Notes under the pieces: model-generated
Seen by the model: only the letters and a program-made list of their open reading frames with translations
Told to the model about the DNA's origin: nothing
Databases searched by the model: none
NCBI RefSeq assembly: GCF_003852425.1
Contig: NZ_QAJN01000012.1
Location: 293,768-357,767 of the forward strand
Direction of reading: 5' to 3'
Origin: Paucibacter sp. KBW04
Lineage (GTDB): Bacteria > Pseudomonadota > Gammaproteobacteria > Burkholderiales > Burkholderiaceae_C
Length of the DNA: 64,000 nucleotides
In this document: in pieces, positions 26,975 through 36,251 of the stretch
Position numbering within the stretch: the stretch's first letter is position 1
Layout of the letters: each line of letters begins with the position of its first letter
Made by a program: the position numbers and the translations under genes

Positions 26975-27010
26975 ACCGCGCCCCGTATGGCGCGGTTCTT
27001 GTTTGGTTTT
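26975..27010 (+). terminator. Probable terminator after the dienelactone hydrolase gene
   Basis: Perfect 8-bp stem ACCGCGCC (26975-26982) / GGCGCGGT (26989-26996) with a 6-nt loop, followed by a T-rich run (TCTTGTTTGGTTTT). It lies about 40 nt after the stop codon and just before the ZIP gene. Confidence 0.65.
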
Positions 27011-27030
27011 AAGCCCAGCTCGGGATTTTG

Positions 27031-27810
27031 ATGACTCTTTTTTATATCGTGCTGGCCACCTTCTCGGGTGGCCTGCTGTCGGTTTTGATCGCGGCCAGCC
27101 TGACGGTGAGCCTCTTGGGCCGTATCGTCAAGAATTTGGTGAGCCTGTCCACCGGCGTGTTGCTGGCCACGGCCTTGCTGCATGTCTTGCCCGAGGCTTT
27201 TGAGAGCAAGGCCAGCCCGCATGCCTTGTTCATGGTCTTGCTGGGCGGCCTGATGTTTTTCTTTCTGCTGGAGAAGGTGGAGCTGTATCGCCACACCCAT
27301 CATCACGAGGGCGATGGCCATCACCACCACCATCATTTCGATGCCGAACAGGCGGGTCGTGGCGGCTTGAGCGTGCTGGTGGGTGACAGCATCCACAATT
27401 TTTGCGACGGCATCATCATCGCCGCGGCCTTTTTGGCCGACCCGCATCTGGGCTTGGTGACCTCGCTGGCCATCGTGGCCCATGAGATCCCGCAAGAGGT
27501 GGGCGACTACATCGTGCTCCTGAACGCGGGCTTCAGCCGGCGCAAGGCCTTGCTGTTCAACGCCATCTCGGGCCTGGCGGCCGTGGCGGGCGGGGTCCTG
27601 GGGTATTTCGTCGTGGGCCCCTGGGAGGCGCTCTTCCCTTATCTGCTGGTCGCGGCCAGCAGCAGCTTTGTTTATGTGGCGGTGGCGGATCTGATTCCGC
27701 AGCTGCAACGTCGCCTGCCCTGGCGGGACACGGTCTTGCAGCTAGCCTGGTTGGCCGCCGGCATCGGCCTGGTGATTCTGGTGGTGGCCGCTTCGGGCCA
27801 CGACCATTGA
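27031..27810 (+). CDS. ZIP-family divalent metal transporter
   Basis: A 259-residue inner-membrane metal importer with about eight helices. The ATG at 27031 is used; an adjacent TTG at 27028 is less likely. Transport-site motifs are DSIHNFCDGIIIAA in helix 4 (about residue 118) and VAHEIPQEVGDYI in helix 5 (about 150). The variable loop between helices 3 and 4 is very His-rich (HTHHHEGDGHHHHHH), as in many zinc/iron ZIPs. Substrate specificity between Zn, Fe and Mn cannot be read. It is probably monocistronic, with a terminator on each side. Confidence 0.93.
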   Translation: MTLFYIVLATFSGGLLSVLIAASLTVSLLGRIVKNLVSLSTGVLLATALLHVLPEAFESKASPHALFMVLLGGLMFFFLLEKVELYRHTHHHEGDGHHHHHHFDAEQAGRGGLSVLVGDSIHNFCDGIIIAAAFLADPHLGLVTSLAIVAHEIPQEVGDYIVLLNAGFSRRKALLFNAISGLAAVAGGVLGYFVVGPWEALFPYLLVAASSSFVYVAVADLIPQLQRRLPWRDTVLQLAWLAAGIGLVILVVAASGHDH

Positions 27811-27846
27811 AAAAGCCGGCGGGCTCGCGCTCGCCGGCTTTCAACA
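27811..27846. terminator. Bidirectional rho-independent terminator
   Basis: Perfect 10-bp stem AAAGCCGGCG (27812-27821) / CGCCGGCTTT (27832-27841). It has A-rich sequence before it on the + strand, which gives a T-run on the - strand, and a TTT end on the + strand. It lies between the converging ZIP and universal stress protein genes and can serve both. Confidence 0.85.
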
Positions 27847-27857
27847 AAAAGTTTGCT

Positions 27858-28292
27858 TTAGCGTACGACCAGCACAGGGATGGTGCAGTGGGTCAGTACC
27901 TTTTGCGTTTCACTGCCCAGCAGCAGGGCTTGCACGCCGCGGCGGCCGTGTGAGGCCATCACGACCAGATCGCATTGATTGCTGCCTGCGTACTCGATGA
28001 TGGCTTCCCAAGCGTGCAGGGCTTCGACGGTGAAGCCTTCGCAGGAGACGCCGGCCTCGGTGGCTTGGTCCAAGGCCAGCTTGACGCGGGCACCGGCAAT
28101 GCGCTCTTGCGCATCAAAGAACTCCTGCGGCGGCGTCGGCTGCATTTCTGAGACGGCGCTGTAGGGGAAGGGTTCTTTGACACTCAGCGCGAACAGCTTG
28201 GCGCCATGCACACGGGCCAGGCCGATGGCGGTGTTGAGCGCCTTGGCGCTGATCTCGGAACCGTCGGTGGGGACAAGAATTCGCTTGAACAT
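27858..28292 (-). CDS. Universal stress protein, UspA family
   Basis: A 144-residue single-domain UspA-fold protein, started at the ATG at 28292 (MFKRILVPTDGSEISAKAL). The ATP-binding C-terminal motif is largely present: ASHGRRGVQALLLGSETQKVL, where the first Gly of G-2x-G-9x-G(S/T) is Ala. ATP binding is therefore probable but not certain. The VPTDGSE N-terminal loop is typical. Such proteins help cells survive stasis and oxidative or membrane stress. It converges on the ZIP gene. A roughly 190-bp leader to the next gene upstream contains no other coding sequence. Confidence 0.93.
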   Translation of the reverse strand: MFKRILVPTDGSEISAKALNTAIGLARVHGAKLFALSVKEPFPYSAVSEMQPTPPQEFFDAQERIAGARVKLALDQATEAGVSCEGFTVEALHAWEAIIEYAGSNQCDLVVMASHGRRGVQALLLGSETQKVLTHCTIPVLVVR

Positions 28293-28483
28293 GGCTGACC
28301 TCCTGATCATGGATTTGTAAACCGGCCCCAGACCCTTGCTGGATCTGGCTTGGCATGGGGCTCCGGCTCTGTCTGTGAACCATCGCTAGATGGCGCACAA
28401 ACAGTTTGGCCGGGGCGGCCGGACTCCATCTTGCGCTAAATCAAGAGTGGGTGGGAGTGTGTCTTGCCCTTGGCGTCCGGCTG

Positions 28484-29335
28484 TCAGCCTTTGGCGACGG
28501 GGCGCTTGGGGTCGGACGACCATTCGCTCCAGGAACCAGGGTAGAGCTTGGCGCCGGCCAGACCGGCATGCTGCATGGCCAAGAAGTTATGGCAGGCGGT
28601 CACGCCCGAGCCGCATTGGTGCACAACCTGGCCCGGCTGGCGCTGGCCCAGCAGTGCATCAAACTCCGCTCGCAACAGCGCTGCACTCTTGAAGCGGCCG
28701 TCGGCCTGCAGATTGTTCTTGAACAGGCGGTTGCTGGCGCCGGGGATATGGCCGGCCTGGGCGTCCAAGGGCTCTACCTCGCCACGGAAGCGCTCGGGCG
28801 CTCGGGCGTCGATCAGCAGGACTTGGCCGAGGCTGGCTTGCAAGGTGTCCGCATCGACCGAGTCGACCAAGGTCTGGGTGGCTTCGAAGCGAGCGGCTTG
28901 CGCTGGCTGGACATCTTTGCTGAGTGAACCGCCTTGCTCAGTCCAGGCCGCCAAGCCGCCGTCCAGCACAGCGACTTCGGCATGACCCAGCCAGCGCAAC
29001 ATCCACCACAGGCGGGCAGCATACATACCGCCTTGCGCGTCATAGGCCACGACTTGTCGACCTGGGCGCAGGCCCAGGCTGGCCATCTTTTGCGCAAAGC
29101 CTTGGCGCTCGGGCAGGGGGTGGCGACCGTTCTTGCCGGTCTTGGCGGCGCTCAGGTCGCGGTCCAGGTGCAGATAGTGGGCGCCGGGCAGATGGCCGGC
29201 CGCAAACGCTTGTTCGCCGGCCTCTGTGGCAGCCAGATCGAAGCTAAGGTCGATCAGCAAAGGGGCAGGGCCGCTGCTGAGCAAGGCTTGCAATTCCGAG
29301 GCGCTGATCAGGGTCTGGTAGGGGGCGTGGCTCAT
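28484..29335 (-). CDS. sseA: 3-mercaptopyruvate sulfurtransferase (two rhodanese domains)
   Basis: A 283-residue protein with an inactive N-terminal rhodanese domain (about 10-140) and an active C-terminal one. The catalytic loop is HQCGSGVTAC at about residue 235. CGSGVT is the mercaptopyruvate-type loop rather than the CRKGVT of thiosulfate sulfurtransferases. Start at the ATG at 29335 (MSHAPYQTLISASEL). The enzyme transfers sulfane sulfur from 3-mercaptopyruvate to thiols or cyanide. It is downstream of the Rieske oxygenase on the same strand, but a terminator separates them. Confidence 0.92.
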   Translation of the reverse strand: MSHAPYQTLISASELQALLSSGPAPLLIDLSFDLAATEAGEQAFAAGHLPGAHYLHLDRDLSAAKTGKNGRHPLPERQGFAQKMASLGLRPGRQVVAYDAQGGMYAARLWWMLRWLGHAEVAVLDGGLAAWTEQGGSLSKDVQPAQAARFEATQTLVDSVDADTLQASLGQVLLIDARAPERFRGEVEPLDAQAGHIPGASNRLFKNNLQADGRFKSAALLRAEFDALLGQRQPGQVVHQCGSGVTACHNFLAMQHAGLAGAKLYPGSWSEWSSDPKRPVAKG

Positions 29336-29397
29336 GATCCGAGAGTTCTCCATGATTTTGGGCTGCCGCCCATTGTGGCCGCAGTGCGAGTGGGCCA

Positions 29398-29434
29398 TGA
29401 AAAACGCCCGCAGGGCCAGGGCCATGCGGGCGTT
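29398..29434 (-). terminator. Rho-independent terminator of the Rieske oxygenase gene
   Basis: 10-bp stem AACGCCCGCA (29403-29412) / TGCGGGCGTT (29425-29434). On the - strand the stem is followed by a T-run, visible as the A-run at 29400-29404. It starts 21 nt after the oxygenase stop codon. Confidence 0.85.
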
Positions 29435-29454
29435 CATTGGAGTTGGAGGTGGGC

Positions 29455-30567
29455 TTAGAGCTCGAGCTTCATCTCGCGGCGATACCACTCATGGAAGTGC
29501 AACATGCCGTCTTCCATCGGGCTTTGGTAGGGGCCGACCTCGTTGTCGCCGCGTTCCATCAAGGCCTTGCGGCCCATGTCCATGCGCAGAGCGATCTCAT
29601 CGTCCTCGATGCAGGTCTCCATATAGGCGGCCTGATGGGCTTCGACGAACTCGCGCTCGAAGGCGGCGATTTCCTCGGGGTAGTAGAACTCGACGATATT
29701 GGCGGTCTTCTGCGGCCCTTGGGGGAATAGGGTGGACACCACCAGCACATGCGGGTACCACTCGACCATGATGTGCGGGTAATAGGTCAGCCAGATCGCG
29801 CCCGATTTGGGCGGCGTGCCCTCACGGAACTTGAGCAGTTGATCGTGCCAGCGCTGGTAGACGGGCGAGCCCGGTTTGGCCAGGTCTTTGTGAATCCCCA
29901 CGGTTTGCACCGAGTGGTTGCGGCCGAATTCCCAGGCCAGATCATCACAGGTGACGAACTGACCCAGGCCCGGGTGGAAGGGGCCGACGTGGTAATCCTC
30001 CAGATAGACCTCGATAAAGGTCTTCCAGTTGTAGTCGCACTCATGCACATGGACCTTGTCCAGCACATAACCCGTGAAGTCCAGCTCGGCCTTAGGGCCC
30101 AGCTGCGCCAGATGGGCGCCGACGTCGTGGCCGTTGTCCTCGAACAGCAGGCCGTTCCACTCCCGCAGCGGGTAGTTCTTCAGATTCAGGCAGGGGTCGT
30201 GATCGAAGTGCGGGGCACCGACCAGCTCGCCCTTGAGGTCGTAAGTCCAGCGATGCAGGGGACAGACGATATTGCTGCGGGTATTGCCGCGCCCACGCAG
30301 CATCACGGCTTGGCGGTGACGGCAGACATTGGAGATCAGTTCCAGACCTTCGCGGGTACGCACAATCGCGCGACCTTCGCCTTCCTGCGGCAGTGCGTAG
30401 TAATCGCCCACCTCGGGTACCGCCAAGGCGTGACCGAGGTAGCGGGGCCCAGGTTGGAAGAGCAATTCCTGTTCTTTGCGGAACAGGTTCTCATCGAAGT
30501 AGGAAGAAACGGGCAGCTGCGTGTCGCTGCGCTTAAGAGCCGCGAGGGAAATACTCAGGTCGGACAT
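29455..30567 (-). CDS. Rieske non-heme iron oxygenase, alpha-subunit type
   Basis: A 370-residue protein started at the ATG at 30567 (MSDLSISLAALKRSDTQ). The N-terminal Rieske [2Fe-2S] domain has Cys-X-His in NVCRHRQAVML (about residue 82) and Cys-X2-His in VCPLHRWTYDL (about 102). The C-terminal catalytic domain carries the mononuclear iron His pair in EDYHVGPFHPGLG (about 200). No beta subunit, ferredoxin or reductase gene is nearby, so the electron donor is encoded elsewhere. The substrate is unknown. It is divergent from xseB across a 451-bp gap and monocistronic, with its own terminator. Confidence 0.9.
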   Translation of the reverse strand: MSDLSISLAALKRSDTQLPVSSYFDENLFRKEQELLFQPGPRYLGHALAVPEVGDYYALPQEGEGRAIVRTREGLELISNVCRHRQAVMLRGRGNTRSNIVCPLHRWTYDLKGELVGAPHFDHDPCLNLKNYPLREWNGLLFEDNGHDVGAHLAQLGPKAELDFTGYVLDKVHVHECDYNWKTFIEVYLEDYHVGPFHPGLGQFVTCDDLAWEFGRNHSVQTVGIHKDLAKPGSPVYQRWHDQLLKFREGTPPKSGAIWLTYYPHIMVEWYPHVLVVSTLFPQGPQKTANIVEFYYPEEIAAFEREFVEAHQAAYMETCIEDDEIALRMDMGRKALMERGDNEVGPYQSPMEDGMLHFHEWYRREMKLEL

Positions 30568-30904
30568 GATCCAAGTGGGTCTCCAAGAAACCAAATGTCA
30601 ATTCAACGTCGCACAGCCAAGTGCGAACGTGGAAAGACGCCCCGGACGTCGGGAATGTGACAAAAGACCGGCAATGGTGACGAAGTGCATCGTGCCGGCG
30701 AGACAATCTGCGCCCCAACTCATGTGTTTCCATGGGTTGCAACGCAAAAAACGATGAAGAAACCTGAAGCGCCAGGACAGCTTGTAAAGCTGCCGGTACA
30801 TCAGGCCTGGGCCAATAAAATCAAGCGCGAGCCCAACACCCAGACCTAGATGCCGCCCCCAAAAAAGGAAGGGCCTAGTTCGACAGGAGCCCGGGATTGT
30901 ATCT

Positions 30905-30936
30905 CTTGACAGGAATACGTCCCTTGTTTTGTCAAG
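30905..30936. promoter_or_regulatory. Inverted repeat, possible operator or promoter element
   Basis: CTTGACA (30905-30911) and TGTCAAG (30930-30936) are perfect 7-bp inverted repeats separated by 18 nt. On the - strand the right arm reads TTGACA, and a TACAAT lies downstream toward the Rieske gene, though not at ideal spacing. It could be a regulator site for that gene. Confidence 0.35.
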
Positions 30937-30992
30937 CCTGCCCCCCTTCCGGGGCGTGGCGCTCGGATGACAATGCGCCAGTCTGTACTGAC

Positions 30993-30998
30993 TACAAT
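30993..30998 (+). promoter_or_regulatory. Probable -10 element for xseB-ispA-dxs
   Basis: TACAAT lies 20 nt before the xseB ATG, which would give a very short leader. The sequence at the -35 distance is poor; the best TTGACA-like hexamer (ATGACA) is 20 nt away. Confidence 0.4.
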
Positions 30999-31018
30999 CG
31001 CCGTTTTCCCGTACACCC

Positions 31019-31270
31019 ATGACAAAAAGCAGTACTTCAGCAAAACAGGCTTCGAAAGAAGCCGTCGCGCTCAGCTATGAGCAGGCCTTGGCCGAGCTGG
31101 AGCGCTTGCTTGCCGGCATGGAGGCGGGGCAGTTGCCGCTCGATCAACTGTTGGAAAGTTATCGACGTGGCGCCGAGCTCTTGGGTTTTTGCCGCGCCAA
31201 GCTCCAGGCCGTAGAACAACAAGTCAAAGTGCTTGAGGGCGAGGGATTGAAACAATGGGGAGATTCCTGA
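31019..31270 (+). CDS. xseB: Exodeoxyribonuclease VII small subunit
   Basis: An 83-residue protein, matching the usual size of about 80. The conserved segment [19 protein letters not shown] (about 18-36) followed by [20 protein letters not shown] is the XseB coiled-coil hairpin. It binds XseA to form the nuclease that cuts single-stranded DNA into acid-soluble oligonucleotides; xseA itself is not in the window. It overlaps ispA by 16 bp, so the two are cotranscribed and probably translationally coupled. Confidence 0.95.
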   Translation: MTKSSTSAKQASKEAVALSYEQALAELERLLAGMEAGQLPLDQLLESYRRGAELLGFCRAKLQAVEQQVKVLEGEGLKQWGDS

Positions 31271-32169
31271 GCGTGGATGCAGGTATTTTTGAACAATGGA
31301 TGCAGCGCTCACTCGCTGCTTGTGAATTGGCTCTGGATCGCTTCGTGCCCAACGACGCGCCTGCCGGTCTCGGCGAAGCCATGCGCTATGCCGTCCTGGA
31401 CGGTGGCAAGCGCCTGCGCCCCCTCTTGGTGATGGCGGCGAACGACGCGGTGCGCGGCGATGCCGAGGCCGCCATGCGTGCGGCCTGCGCGGTCGAATTG
31501 ATCCATGCCTATTCTCTGGTGCATGACGATATGCCCTGCATGGACGACGATGTGCTGCGCCGTGGCAAGCCCACCGCGCATGTCAAGTTTGGCGAAGCCC
31601 GGGCCATGTTGGCCGGTGACGCCATGCAGGCTCTGGCTTTTGAAGTGTTGACGCCCAATGCGGCCGACAGCGCCATGTCGCCCGCCCTGCAAGCGCGTTT
31701 GTGCTCCTTGCTGGCGCGCTCTGCTGGGCATGCTGGCATGGCCGGTGGCCAGGCGATTGATCTGGCCAGCGTCGGCCAGCAACTCGATGAATGCACCCTG
31801 CGAGATATGCATCGCCGCAAGACCGGTGTGCTGCTGCAGGCCAGCGTGATGATGGGCGCGGCCTGTGGCCAAGCTTCCGAGCATGCCCTGGTGCATCTGT
31901 CGGAGTATGGTGCGGCCCTCGGCCTTGCCTTCCAGGTGGTGGACGATATTTTGGACGTAACCCAGGACTCCGCTGTGCTGGGCAAGACAGCCGGCAAGGA
32001 TCAAGACGCCAACAAGCCTACCTATGTCAGCGTGCTAGGCCTGGTGCCTGCTCGTGCTTTGGCCCAAGATTTGCGCGACCAGGCCCACAAGGCCCTGGCA
32101 GCCAGCGGTCTCGCGCATACCGCTTGGCTCAGCTTGCTGGCCGATATGGTGGTCGAGCGCCAGAACTAA
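31255..32169 (+). CDS. ispA: Farnesyl diphosphate synthase (polyprenyl synthetase)
   Basis: A 304-residue enzyme that condenses isopentenyl diphosphate with allylic diphosphates to give farnesyl diphosphate. The first Asp-rich motif is DDMPCMDDD (about residue 88) and the second is DDILDV (about 226), with GGKRLRPLL before the first. The insertion of two residues in the first motif is typical of bacterial FPP synthases. Start at the ATG at 31255, inside the end of xseB. A short gap leads to dxs, so the operon supplies isoprenoid precursors. Confidence 0.95.
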   Translation: MGRFLSVDAGIFEQWMQRSLAACELALDRFVPNDAPAGLGEAMRYAVLDGGKRLRPLLVMAANDAVRGDAEAAMRAACAVELIHAYSLVHDDMPCMDDDVLRRGKPTAHVKFGEARAMLAGDAMQALAFEVLTPNAADSAMSPALQARLCSLLARSAGHAGMAGGQAIDLASVGQQLDECTLRDMHRRKTGVLLQASVMMGAACGQASEHALVHLSEYGAALGLAFQVVDDILDVTQDSAVLGKTAGKDQDANKPTYVSVLGLVPARALAQDLRDQAHKALAASGLAHTAWLSLLADMVVERQN

Positions 32170-32205
32170 GCTGATGTCATCACCGAGACTCTTTACAGCT
32201 CCGCA

Positions 32206-34149
32206 ATGACCTACTCACTTTTGCAGGCTATCAATAGCCCGGCCGATCTGCGCCGCCTGCCGCGTACCGAACTGGTCAAGCTGGCCGGTGAGCTGCGCGC
32301 CTTTGTGCTCGACACCGTGTCGCGCTCCAAGGTGGGCGGCCATCTGGGCTCGAATCTGGGCGCGGTGGAACTGACCGTGGCCCTGCACTATGTCTTCAAC
32401 ACCCCGCACGATCGCCTGGTGTGGGATGTGGGTCACCAAACCTATCCGCACAAGGTGTTGACCGGTCGGCGCGATCAGATGAACACCTTGCGCCAGCAAG
32501 ACGGCATCAGCGGCTTCCCGCGCCGGGACGAGAGCGAGTACGACACTTTCGGCACCGGCCATTCCTCCACCTCCATCTCGGCCGCCCACGGCATGGCCAT
32601 GGCCGCCAAGATCAAGGGCGAGGACCGCAAGGCCGTGGCCATCATCGGCGATGGCTCGATGACGGCCGGCATGGCTTTTGAGGCGCTTAACAACGCAGGC
32701 GTGCCGCATGGCGGCTTGCTGGGTGATGTGCTGGTGATTCTGAACGACAACGATATGTCGATCAGCCCGCCCGTCGGTGCCCTGAACAAATACCTGGCCC
32801 GCTTGATGAGCGGCAGCTTCTACTCGGCCGCCCGTGAGGGTGCCAAGAGCGTGCTCAAGAACACGCCCTTGTACGAGTTCGCGCGCCGCTTTGAGGAGCA
32901 CACCAAGGGCATGGTCGTGCCTGGCACCATTTTTGAAGAGTTTGGCTTCAACTATGTGGGCCCCATCGATGGCCACGACCTGGATGCCTTGATCCCCACG
33001 CTGGAGAATCTGCGCGACAAAAAAGGCCCGCAATTCCTGCATGTGGTGACCAAGAAAGGCCAGGGCTATAAGCTGGCCGAAGCCGATCCGGTAAAGTACC
33101 ACGCGGCCTCGGGGGTGTTTGATCCGGCCGTGGGTTTCGTTAAGTCGACGGCGCCCGCCAAGACCACCTTCACCCAAGCGTTTGGCGAATGGCTGTGCGA
33201 TATGGCCGAGCAGGACAAGCGCCTGGTTGGCATCACGCCCGCCATGCGTGAGGGTTCGGGCATGGTGGAGTTCCACAAGCGCTTTCCGACTCGCTATCAC
33301 GATGTAGGCATTGCCGAGCAGCATTCGGTGACCTTCGCCGCCGGCCTGGCCTGCGAGGGGCTCAAGCCGGTGGTGGCGATCTATTCGACCTTTTTGCAGC
33401 GCGCTTACGACCAGATGGTGCATGACGTCGCCTTGCAAAATCTGCCGGTGGTGTTCGCTCTGGATCGGGCTGGCCTGGTGGGTGCCGATGGCGCCACCCA
33501 TGCCGGTAACTACGATATCGCTTTCACCCGTTGCATCCCGAAGATGGCGGTGATGACGCCGGCGGATGAAAACGAGTGCCGCCAAGCCTTGTATACCGCC
33601 TTCCAGCATGATGGCCCGGTGACGGTGCGCTATCCGCGTGGGGCCGGTGCCGGTGTGGCGATTCAAAAAGAGATGCAGGCTCTGCCCTGGGGCAAGGGCG
33701 AGATTCGCCGCAGCTCCAGCAAGCCTTTGCGCGGCAATGCGCCGGCTTCGCAGGCCGCGCCGCGCATCGCCATCCTGAGTTTTGGCACCTTGCTCTACCC
33801 CGCGCTGGCAGCCGCCGAATCTTTGGATGCGACGGTGGCCAATATGCGTTTCGTGAAACCGCTGGACCACGAACTGGTGGCCGAGTTGGCCCGCACGCAT
33901 GACGCACTGGTGACGGTGGAAGACGGCTGCATCATGGGCGGCGCTGGCTCGGCCGTGATGGAGTCGCTGCAAGCCGCAGGCCTGAACCTGCCGGTCTTGC
34001 AACTGGGCCTGCCCGACGAGTTCATCGAACATGGCGATGCGTCGCGCCTGATGGCGCAGTGCGGGCTGGATGCCGCGGGCATCGAGCAGGCCGTGTTGAA
34101 GCGCTTTGGCGCCCGACCCGCCCTGGTTCGGCCGGCCGCCAATCAATAA
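32206..34149 (+). CDS. dxs: 1-deoxy-D-xylulose-5-phosphate synthase
   Basis: A 647-residue thiamine-diphosphate enzyme that joins pyruvate and glyceraldehyde 3-phosphate, the entry step of the MEP isoprenoid pathway. Motifs seen are [20 protein letters not shown] (about 43-62), [14 protein letters not shown] (about 77) and the ThDP signature [18 protein letters not shown] (about 150). The transketolase-like pyrimidine domain has [15 protein letters not shown] (about 365). It follows ispA in the same operon and is closed by a weak hairpin. Confidence 0.97.
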   Translation: MTYSLLQAINSPADLRRLPRTELVKLAGELRAFVLDTVSRSKVGGHLGSNLGAVELTVALHYVFNTPHDRLVWDVGHQTYPHKVLTGRRDQMNTLRQQDGISGFPRRDESEYDTFGTGHSSTSISAAHGMAMAAKIKGEDRKAVAIIGDGSMTAGMAFEALNNAGVPHGGLLGDVLVILNDNDMSISPPVGALNKYLARLMSGSFYSAAREGAKSVLKNTPLYEFARRFEEHTKGMVVPGTIFEEFGFNYVGPIDGHDLDALIPTLENLRDKKGPQFLHVVTKKGQGYKLAEADPVKYHAASGVFDPAVGFVKSTAPAKTTFTQAFGEWLCDMAEQDKRLVGITPAMREGSGMVEFHKRFPTRYHDVGIAEQHSVTFAAGLACEGLKPVVAIYSTFLQRAYDQMVHDVALQNLPVVFALDRAGLVGADGATHAGNYDIAFTRCIPKMAVMTPADENECRQALYTAFQHDGPVTVRYPRGAGAGVAIQKEMQALPWGKGEIRRSSSKPLRGNAPASQAAPRIAILSFGTLLYPALAAAESLDATVANMRFVKPLDHELVAELARTHDALVTVEDGCIMGGAGSAVMESLQAAGLNLPVLQLGLPDEFIEHGDASRLMAQCGLDAAGIEQAVLKRFGARPALVRPAANQ

Positions 34150-34188
34150 GGCTGAGCGGAGCTGCGCCTTGCGCTGAGGGATTCTGGA

Positions 34189-34212
34189 AAGCCTTGCGAC
34201 GGCAAGCTTTTT
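34189..34212 (+). terminator. Weak terminator after dxs
   Basis: Short stem AAGC(C)TTGC / GCAAGCTT with one bulged C and a 4-nt loop, followed by TTTT. It lies 40 nt after the dxs stop. Confidence 0.5.
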
Positions 34213-34306
34213 AGGATTGCCTCATGCTTGGCAACAGGTCCCGGGCTTTGCTCTCCCTTTGCCCGCCTGTTTTTCGCGGCATTTGCCCCACGCTCAATAA
34301 TCTCGC

Positions 34307-35101
34307 ATGAACCAAGTCACTGCCGCCCTGCACATCCCCGATACCCAGAGTGAACGCGATGAGCGTCACCTCGTCATTCAGCGCGTCGGCGTCAAAGACG
34401 TGCGCTATCCCCTGCAAGTCTTGATCGGCCAACAGGCTCAAGGTTCGGTGGGCCAGTGGACGCTTGATGTGTCCCTGCCAGCCGAGAAGAAGGGCACGCA
34501 TATGTCCCGCTTCGTCGCCTGGTTGGATGCCTTGAACGCGCCCCTGGATGCAAACGGCCTGCGCGAGCTGCACGGCCAGATGCTGGCCAAGCTGGAAGCG
34601 GTGGACGGGCGCATTGAGGTGCGTTTCCCCTTCTTCATCCGCAAGCGTGCGCCCATCTCCGGCATCGAAAGCCTGTTGGACTATCAAGGCGCGTTGATTT
34701 CCGAAACCCGCGCCGGGATCACCACGGTCTGGGCCGAGGTGGCGGTGCCGGTGAAGAGCCTGTGCCCTTGCTCCAAGGAGATCTCCGACTACGGCGCACA
34801 CAACCAGCGCTCCCTGGTGACCATCCGTGCCGAGATGGCCGAGCAGGCGCCTAGCTGGCAAGAGCTCGTGCGTTTCGCCGAGGAAAGTGCCTCCAGTGAA
34901 ATCTGGCCCTTGCTCAAGCGCAGCGACGAAAAGTGGATCACCGAGCATGCCTACGAGAACCCCAAGTTCGTCGAGGACCTGGTGCGCGATGTGGCTCTGC
35001 GTCTGAATGCCGACGCGCGCATCGGGCGCTACACGGTGGATGTGGAGAACTTTGAGTCTATTCACAATCACAGCGCTTATGCGCGCATTGAGCGCGCATA
35101 A
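34307..35101 (+). CDS. folE2: GTP cyclohydrolase FolE2 (type IB)
   Basis: A 264-residue T-fold enzyme that makes dihydroneopterin triphosphate for folate synthesis without an obligate zinc ion. The active-site segment [20 protein letters not shown] (about 146-165) with Cys-Pro-Cys-Ser-Lys is diagnostic for FolE2. [14 protein letters not shown] and the C-terminal [12 protein letters not shown] complete the family pattern. I see no Zur-like operator upstream, so zinc regulation is not supported here. The last 33 bp of the gene are repeated just before the lysR 3' end. Confidence 0.96.
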   Translation: MNQVTAALHIPDTQSERDERHLVIQRVGVKDVRYPLQVLIGQQAQGSVGQWTLDVSLPAEKKGTHMSRFVAWLDALNAPLDANGLRELHGQMLAKLEAVDGRIEVRFPFFIRKRAPISGIESLLDYQGALISETRAGITTVWAEVAVPVKSLCPCSKEISDYGAHNQRSLVTIRAEMAEQAPSWQELVRFAEESASSEIWPLLKRSDEKWITEHAYENPKFVEDLVRDVALRLNADARIGRYTVDVENFESIHNHSAYARIERA

Positions 35102-35196
35102 GAGGCAGGGCAAGGCCCTGCTCAGCGCGCAGCGCTGAAGCTGGATTGGGCAAGCTTGCTTGTCACAACCACAGCGCTTATGCGCGCATCGAGCGC
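35063..35196. repeat. 33-bp direct repeat: folE2 tail duplicated downstream
   Basis: The folE2 tail at 35063-35095 recurs at 35164-35196 with 2 mismatches, offset by 101 bp. The second copy still reads [11 protein letters not shown] in its own frame and runs into a TAA, but it has no start. Between the copies lies a 7-bp GC-rich hairpin (GCAGGGC/GCCCTGC, 35105-35121). The downstream copy abuts the lysR stop codon. Confidence 0.85.
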
Positions 35197-35198
35197 CT

Positions 35199-36128
35199 CT
35201 AAACCTGCAAGGCCGTTTTCAGTTCCCGGCTGATTTGCTTGACCTGCTCTCGCAGGTCGCCAAGCAGGACTTGGGTCAGTTCCTGTGCCGGCCTGAACTG
35301 GGGCAACATGGCATTGACCTGAAACGGGACGGAGACGCTCAAGCGGCGCAGCTCCAGGCCATCGCCCGCCATTGCCAGCGCAGTCAAGGGGTTGACTATG
35401 GCCAGGCCTAGCCCCGCCTTGACCATGGCGCAGACGGCGATCGCACTGTGCGTCTCCAGCCTGGCGCGGCGGCTCACGCCCTGGGCCGCGAACAAAGCGT
35501 CCAGCTGCAAACGGTAAGGGTCGTCGGCGGCCAGATTGATGAAGTCCTGGCCTTCAAAGTCGCCCGGCTTCAAAACCTTCTTGCCCAGCAGCGCATGGCC
35601 CGCAGGCAGCACGCACACCTCGTCCAGACTCAGCAAGGGGACCAACTCGGTGCCTGGCACGGCGTGCGTCTGCTCGCTCAAGCCTAGATCGAAACGCTGG
35701 GCACTCATCCACTCCTCCAGCAGCGGTGACTCCTGCGGCGTGATGGACAGCTGGGCGGCAGGGTAGCGCGCAAAGAAGCGCGCGCAAGCCCCTGGCAGCA
35801 AGGCATGGCTGAGGGCGGGCAGGCAGAGCACCGAGAGCTGAGCCTGCTCCGCGCGCCCCAGTTGAGCCGCATGCTTGCTGATGCGGTCCAGTCCCTGGTA
35901 GGAACGCTGGACCTCCTCGAACAAGCTCAAGGCCCGGGCCGTGGGCTTGAGCCGGCCGCTCAGGCGCTCGAACAAGGCATAGCCCAGCAAATACTCCAGC
36001 CGCGCCAGCTCTCGGCTCAAGGTGGGTTGGGAGCTGTGCAGCAAGCCGGCGGCGGCCGTCACGCTGCCGGCCGTCATCACCGCGCGGAAGACTTCGATAT
36101 GGCGATGGCTGATGGCGGGGCGATTCAT
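35199..36128 (-). CDS. lysR: LysR, transcriptional activator of lysA
   Basis: A 309-residue LysR-type regulator. It has an N-terminal winged helix (HRHIEVFRAVMTAGSVTAAA ... SSQPTLSRELARLE, residues 8-47) and a C-terminal periplasmic-binding-like effector domain. Several effector-domain stretches (QESPLLEEWMSAQRFDLGL, LLSLDEVCVLPAGH, ETHSAIAVCAMVKAGLG) match my recollection of E. coli LysR closely, and the gene is divergent from lysA as in E. coli. This makes true LysR more likely than a generic family member. Lysine or diaminopimelate is the expected effector. Its 3' end touches the duplicated folE2 tail. Confidence 0.9.
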   Translation of the reverse strand: MNRPAISHRHIEVFRAVMTAGSVTAAAGLLHSSQPTLSRELARLEYLLGYALFERLSGRLKPTARALSLFEEVQRSYQGLDRISKHAAQLGRAEQAQLSVLCLPALSHALLPGACARFFARYPAAQLSITPQESPLLEEWMSAQRFDLGLSEQTHAVPGTELVPLLSLDEVCVLPAGHALLGKKVLKPGDFEGQDFINLAADDPYRLQLDALFAAQGVSRRARLETHSAIAVCAMVKAGLGLAIVNPLTALAMAGDGLELRRLSVSVPFQVNAMLPQFRPAQELTQVLLGDLREQVKQISRELKTALQV

Positions 36129-36251
36129 GGCGCTAGGCTAGTCCCATATCAAGTTTGAATGATCTGTAGACTTTAAAGCATTTGATTGAATAGCTGGCCT
36201 GCGGCATTCTGTGCCCAGTTCAATCCTTCTTCTTCTGCGAGTGCCCAGACC

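Larger units (their letters stand above)
30568..31018. other. 451-bp intergenic region between the Rieske oxygenase and xseB
   Basis: No convincing gene or known RNA was found. It contains an inverted repeat CTTGACA/TGTCAAG (30905-30936), a C-rich/G-rich short hairpin (CCCC-TTCC-GGGG near 30945), a TACAAT element read leftward near 30895-30900, and a TACAAT just before xseB. It is less GC-rich than flanking genes. It is long for two divergent promoters, so an unrecognised small RNA is possible. Confidence 0.5.

Noticed and set aside
30598..31020. 140-codon frame on the - strand in the Rieske-xseB gap
   Set aside because: No family resemblance, Arg/Gly/Leu-rich, and no ribosome-binding site; it would overlap promoter elements.
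32215..34146. 643-codon frame antisense to dxs
   Set aside because: Covers dxs almost exactly and resembles no protein family; typical third-codon-position GC artefact.
34150..34306. Zur operator upstream of folE2
   Set aside because: No AT-rich palindrome resembling the Zur consensus is present.
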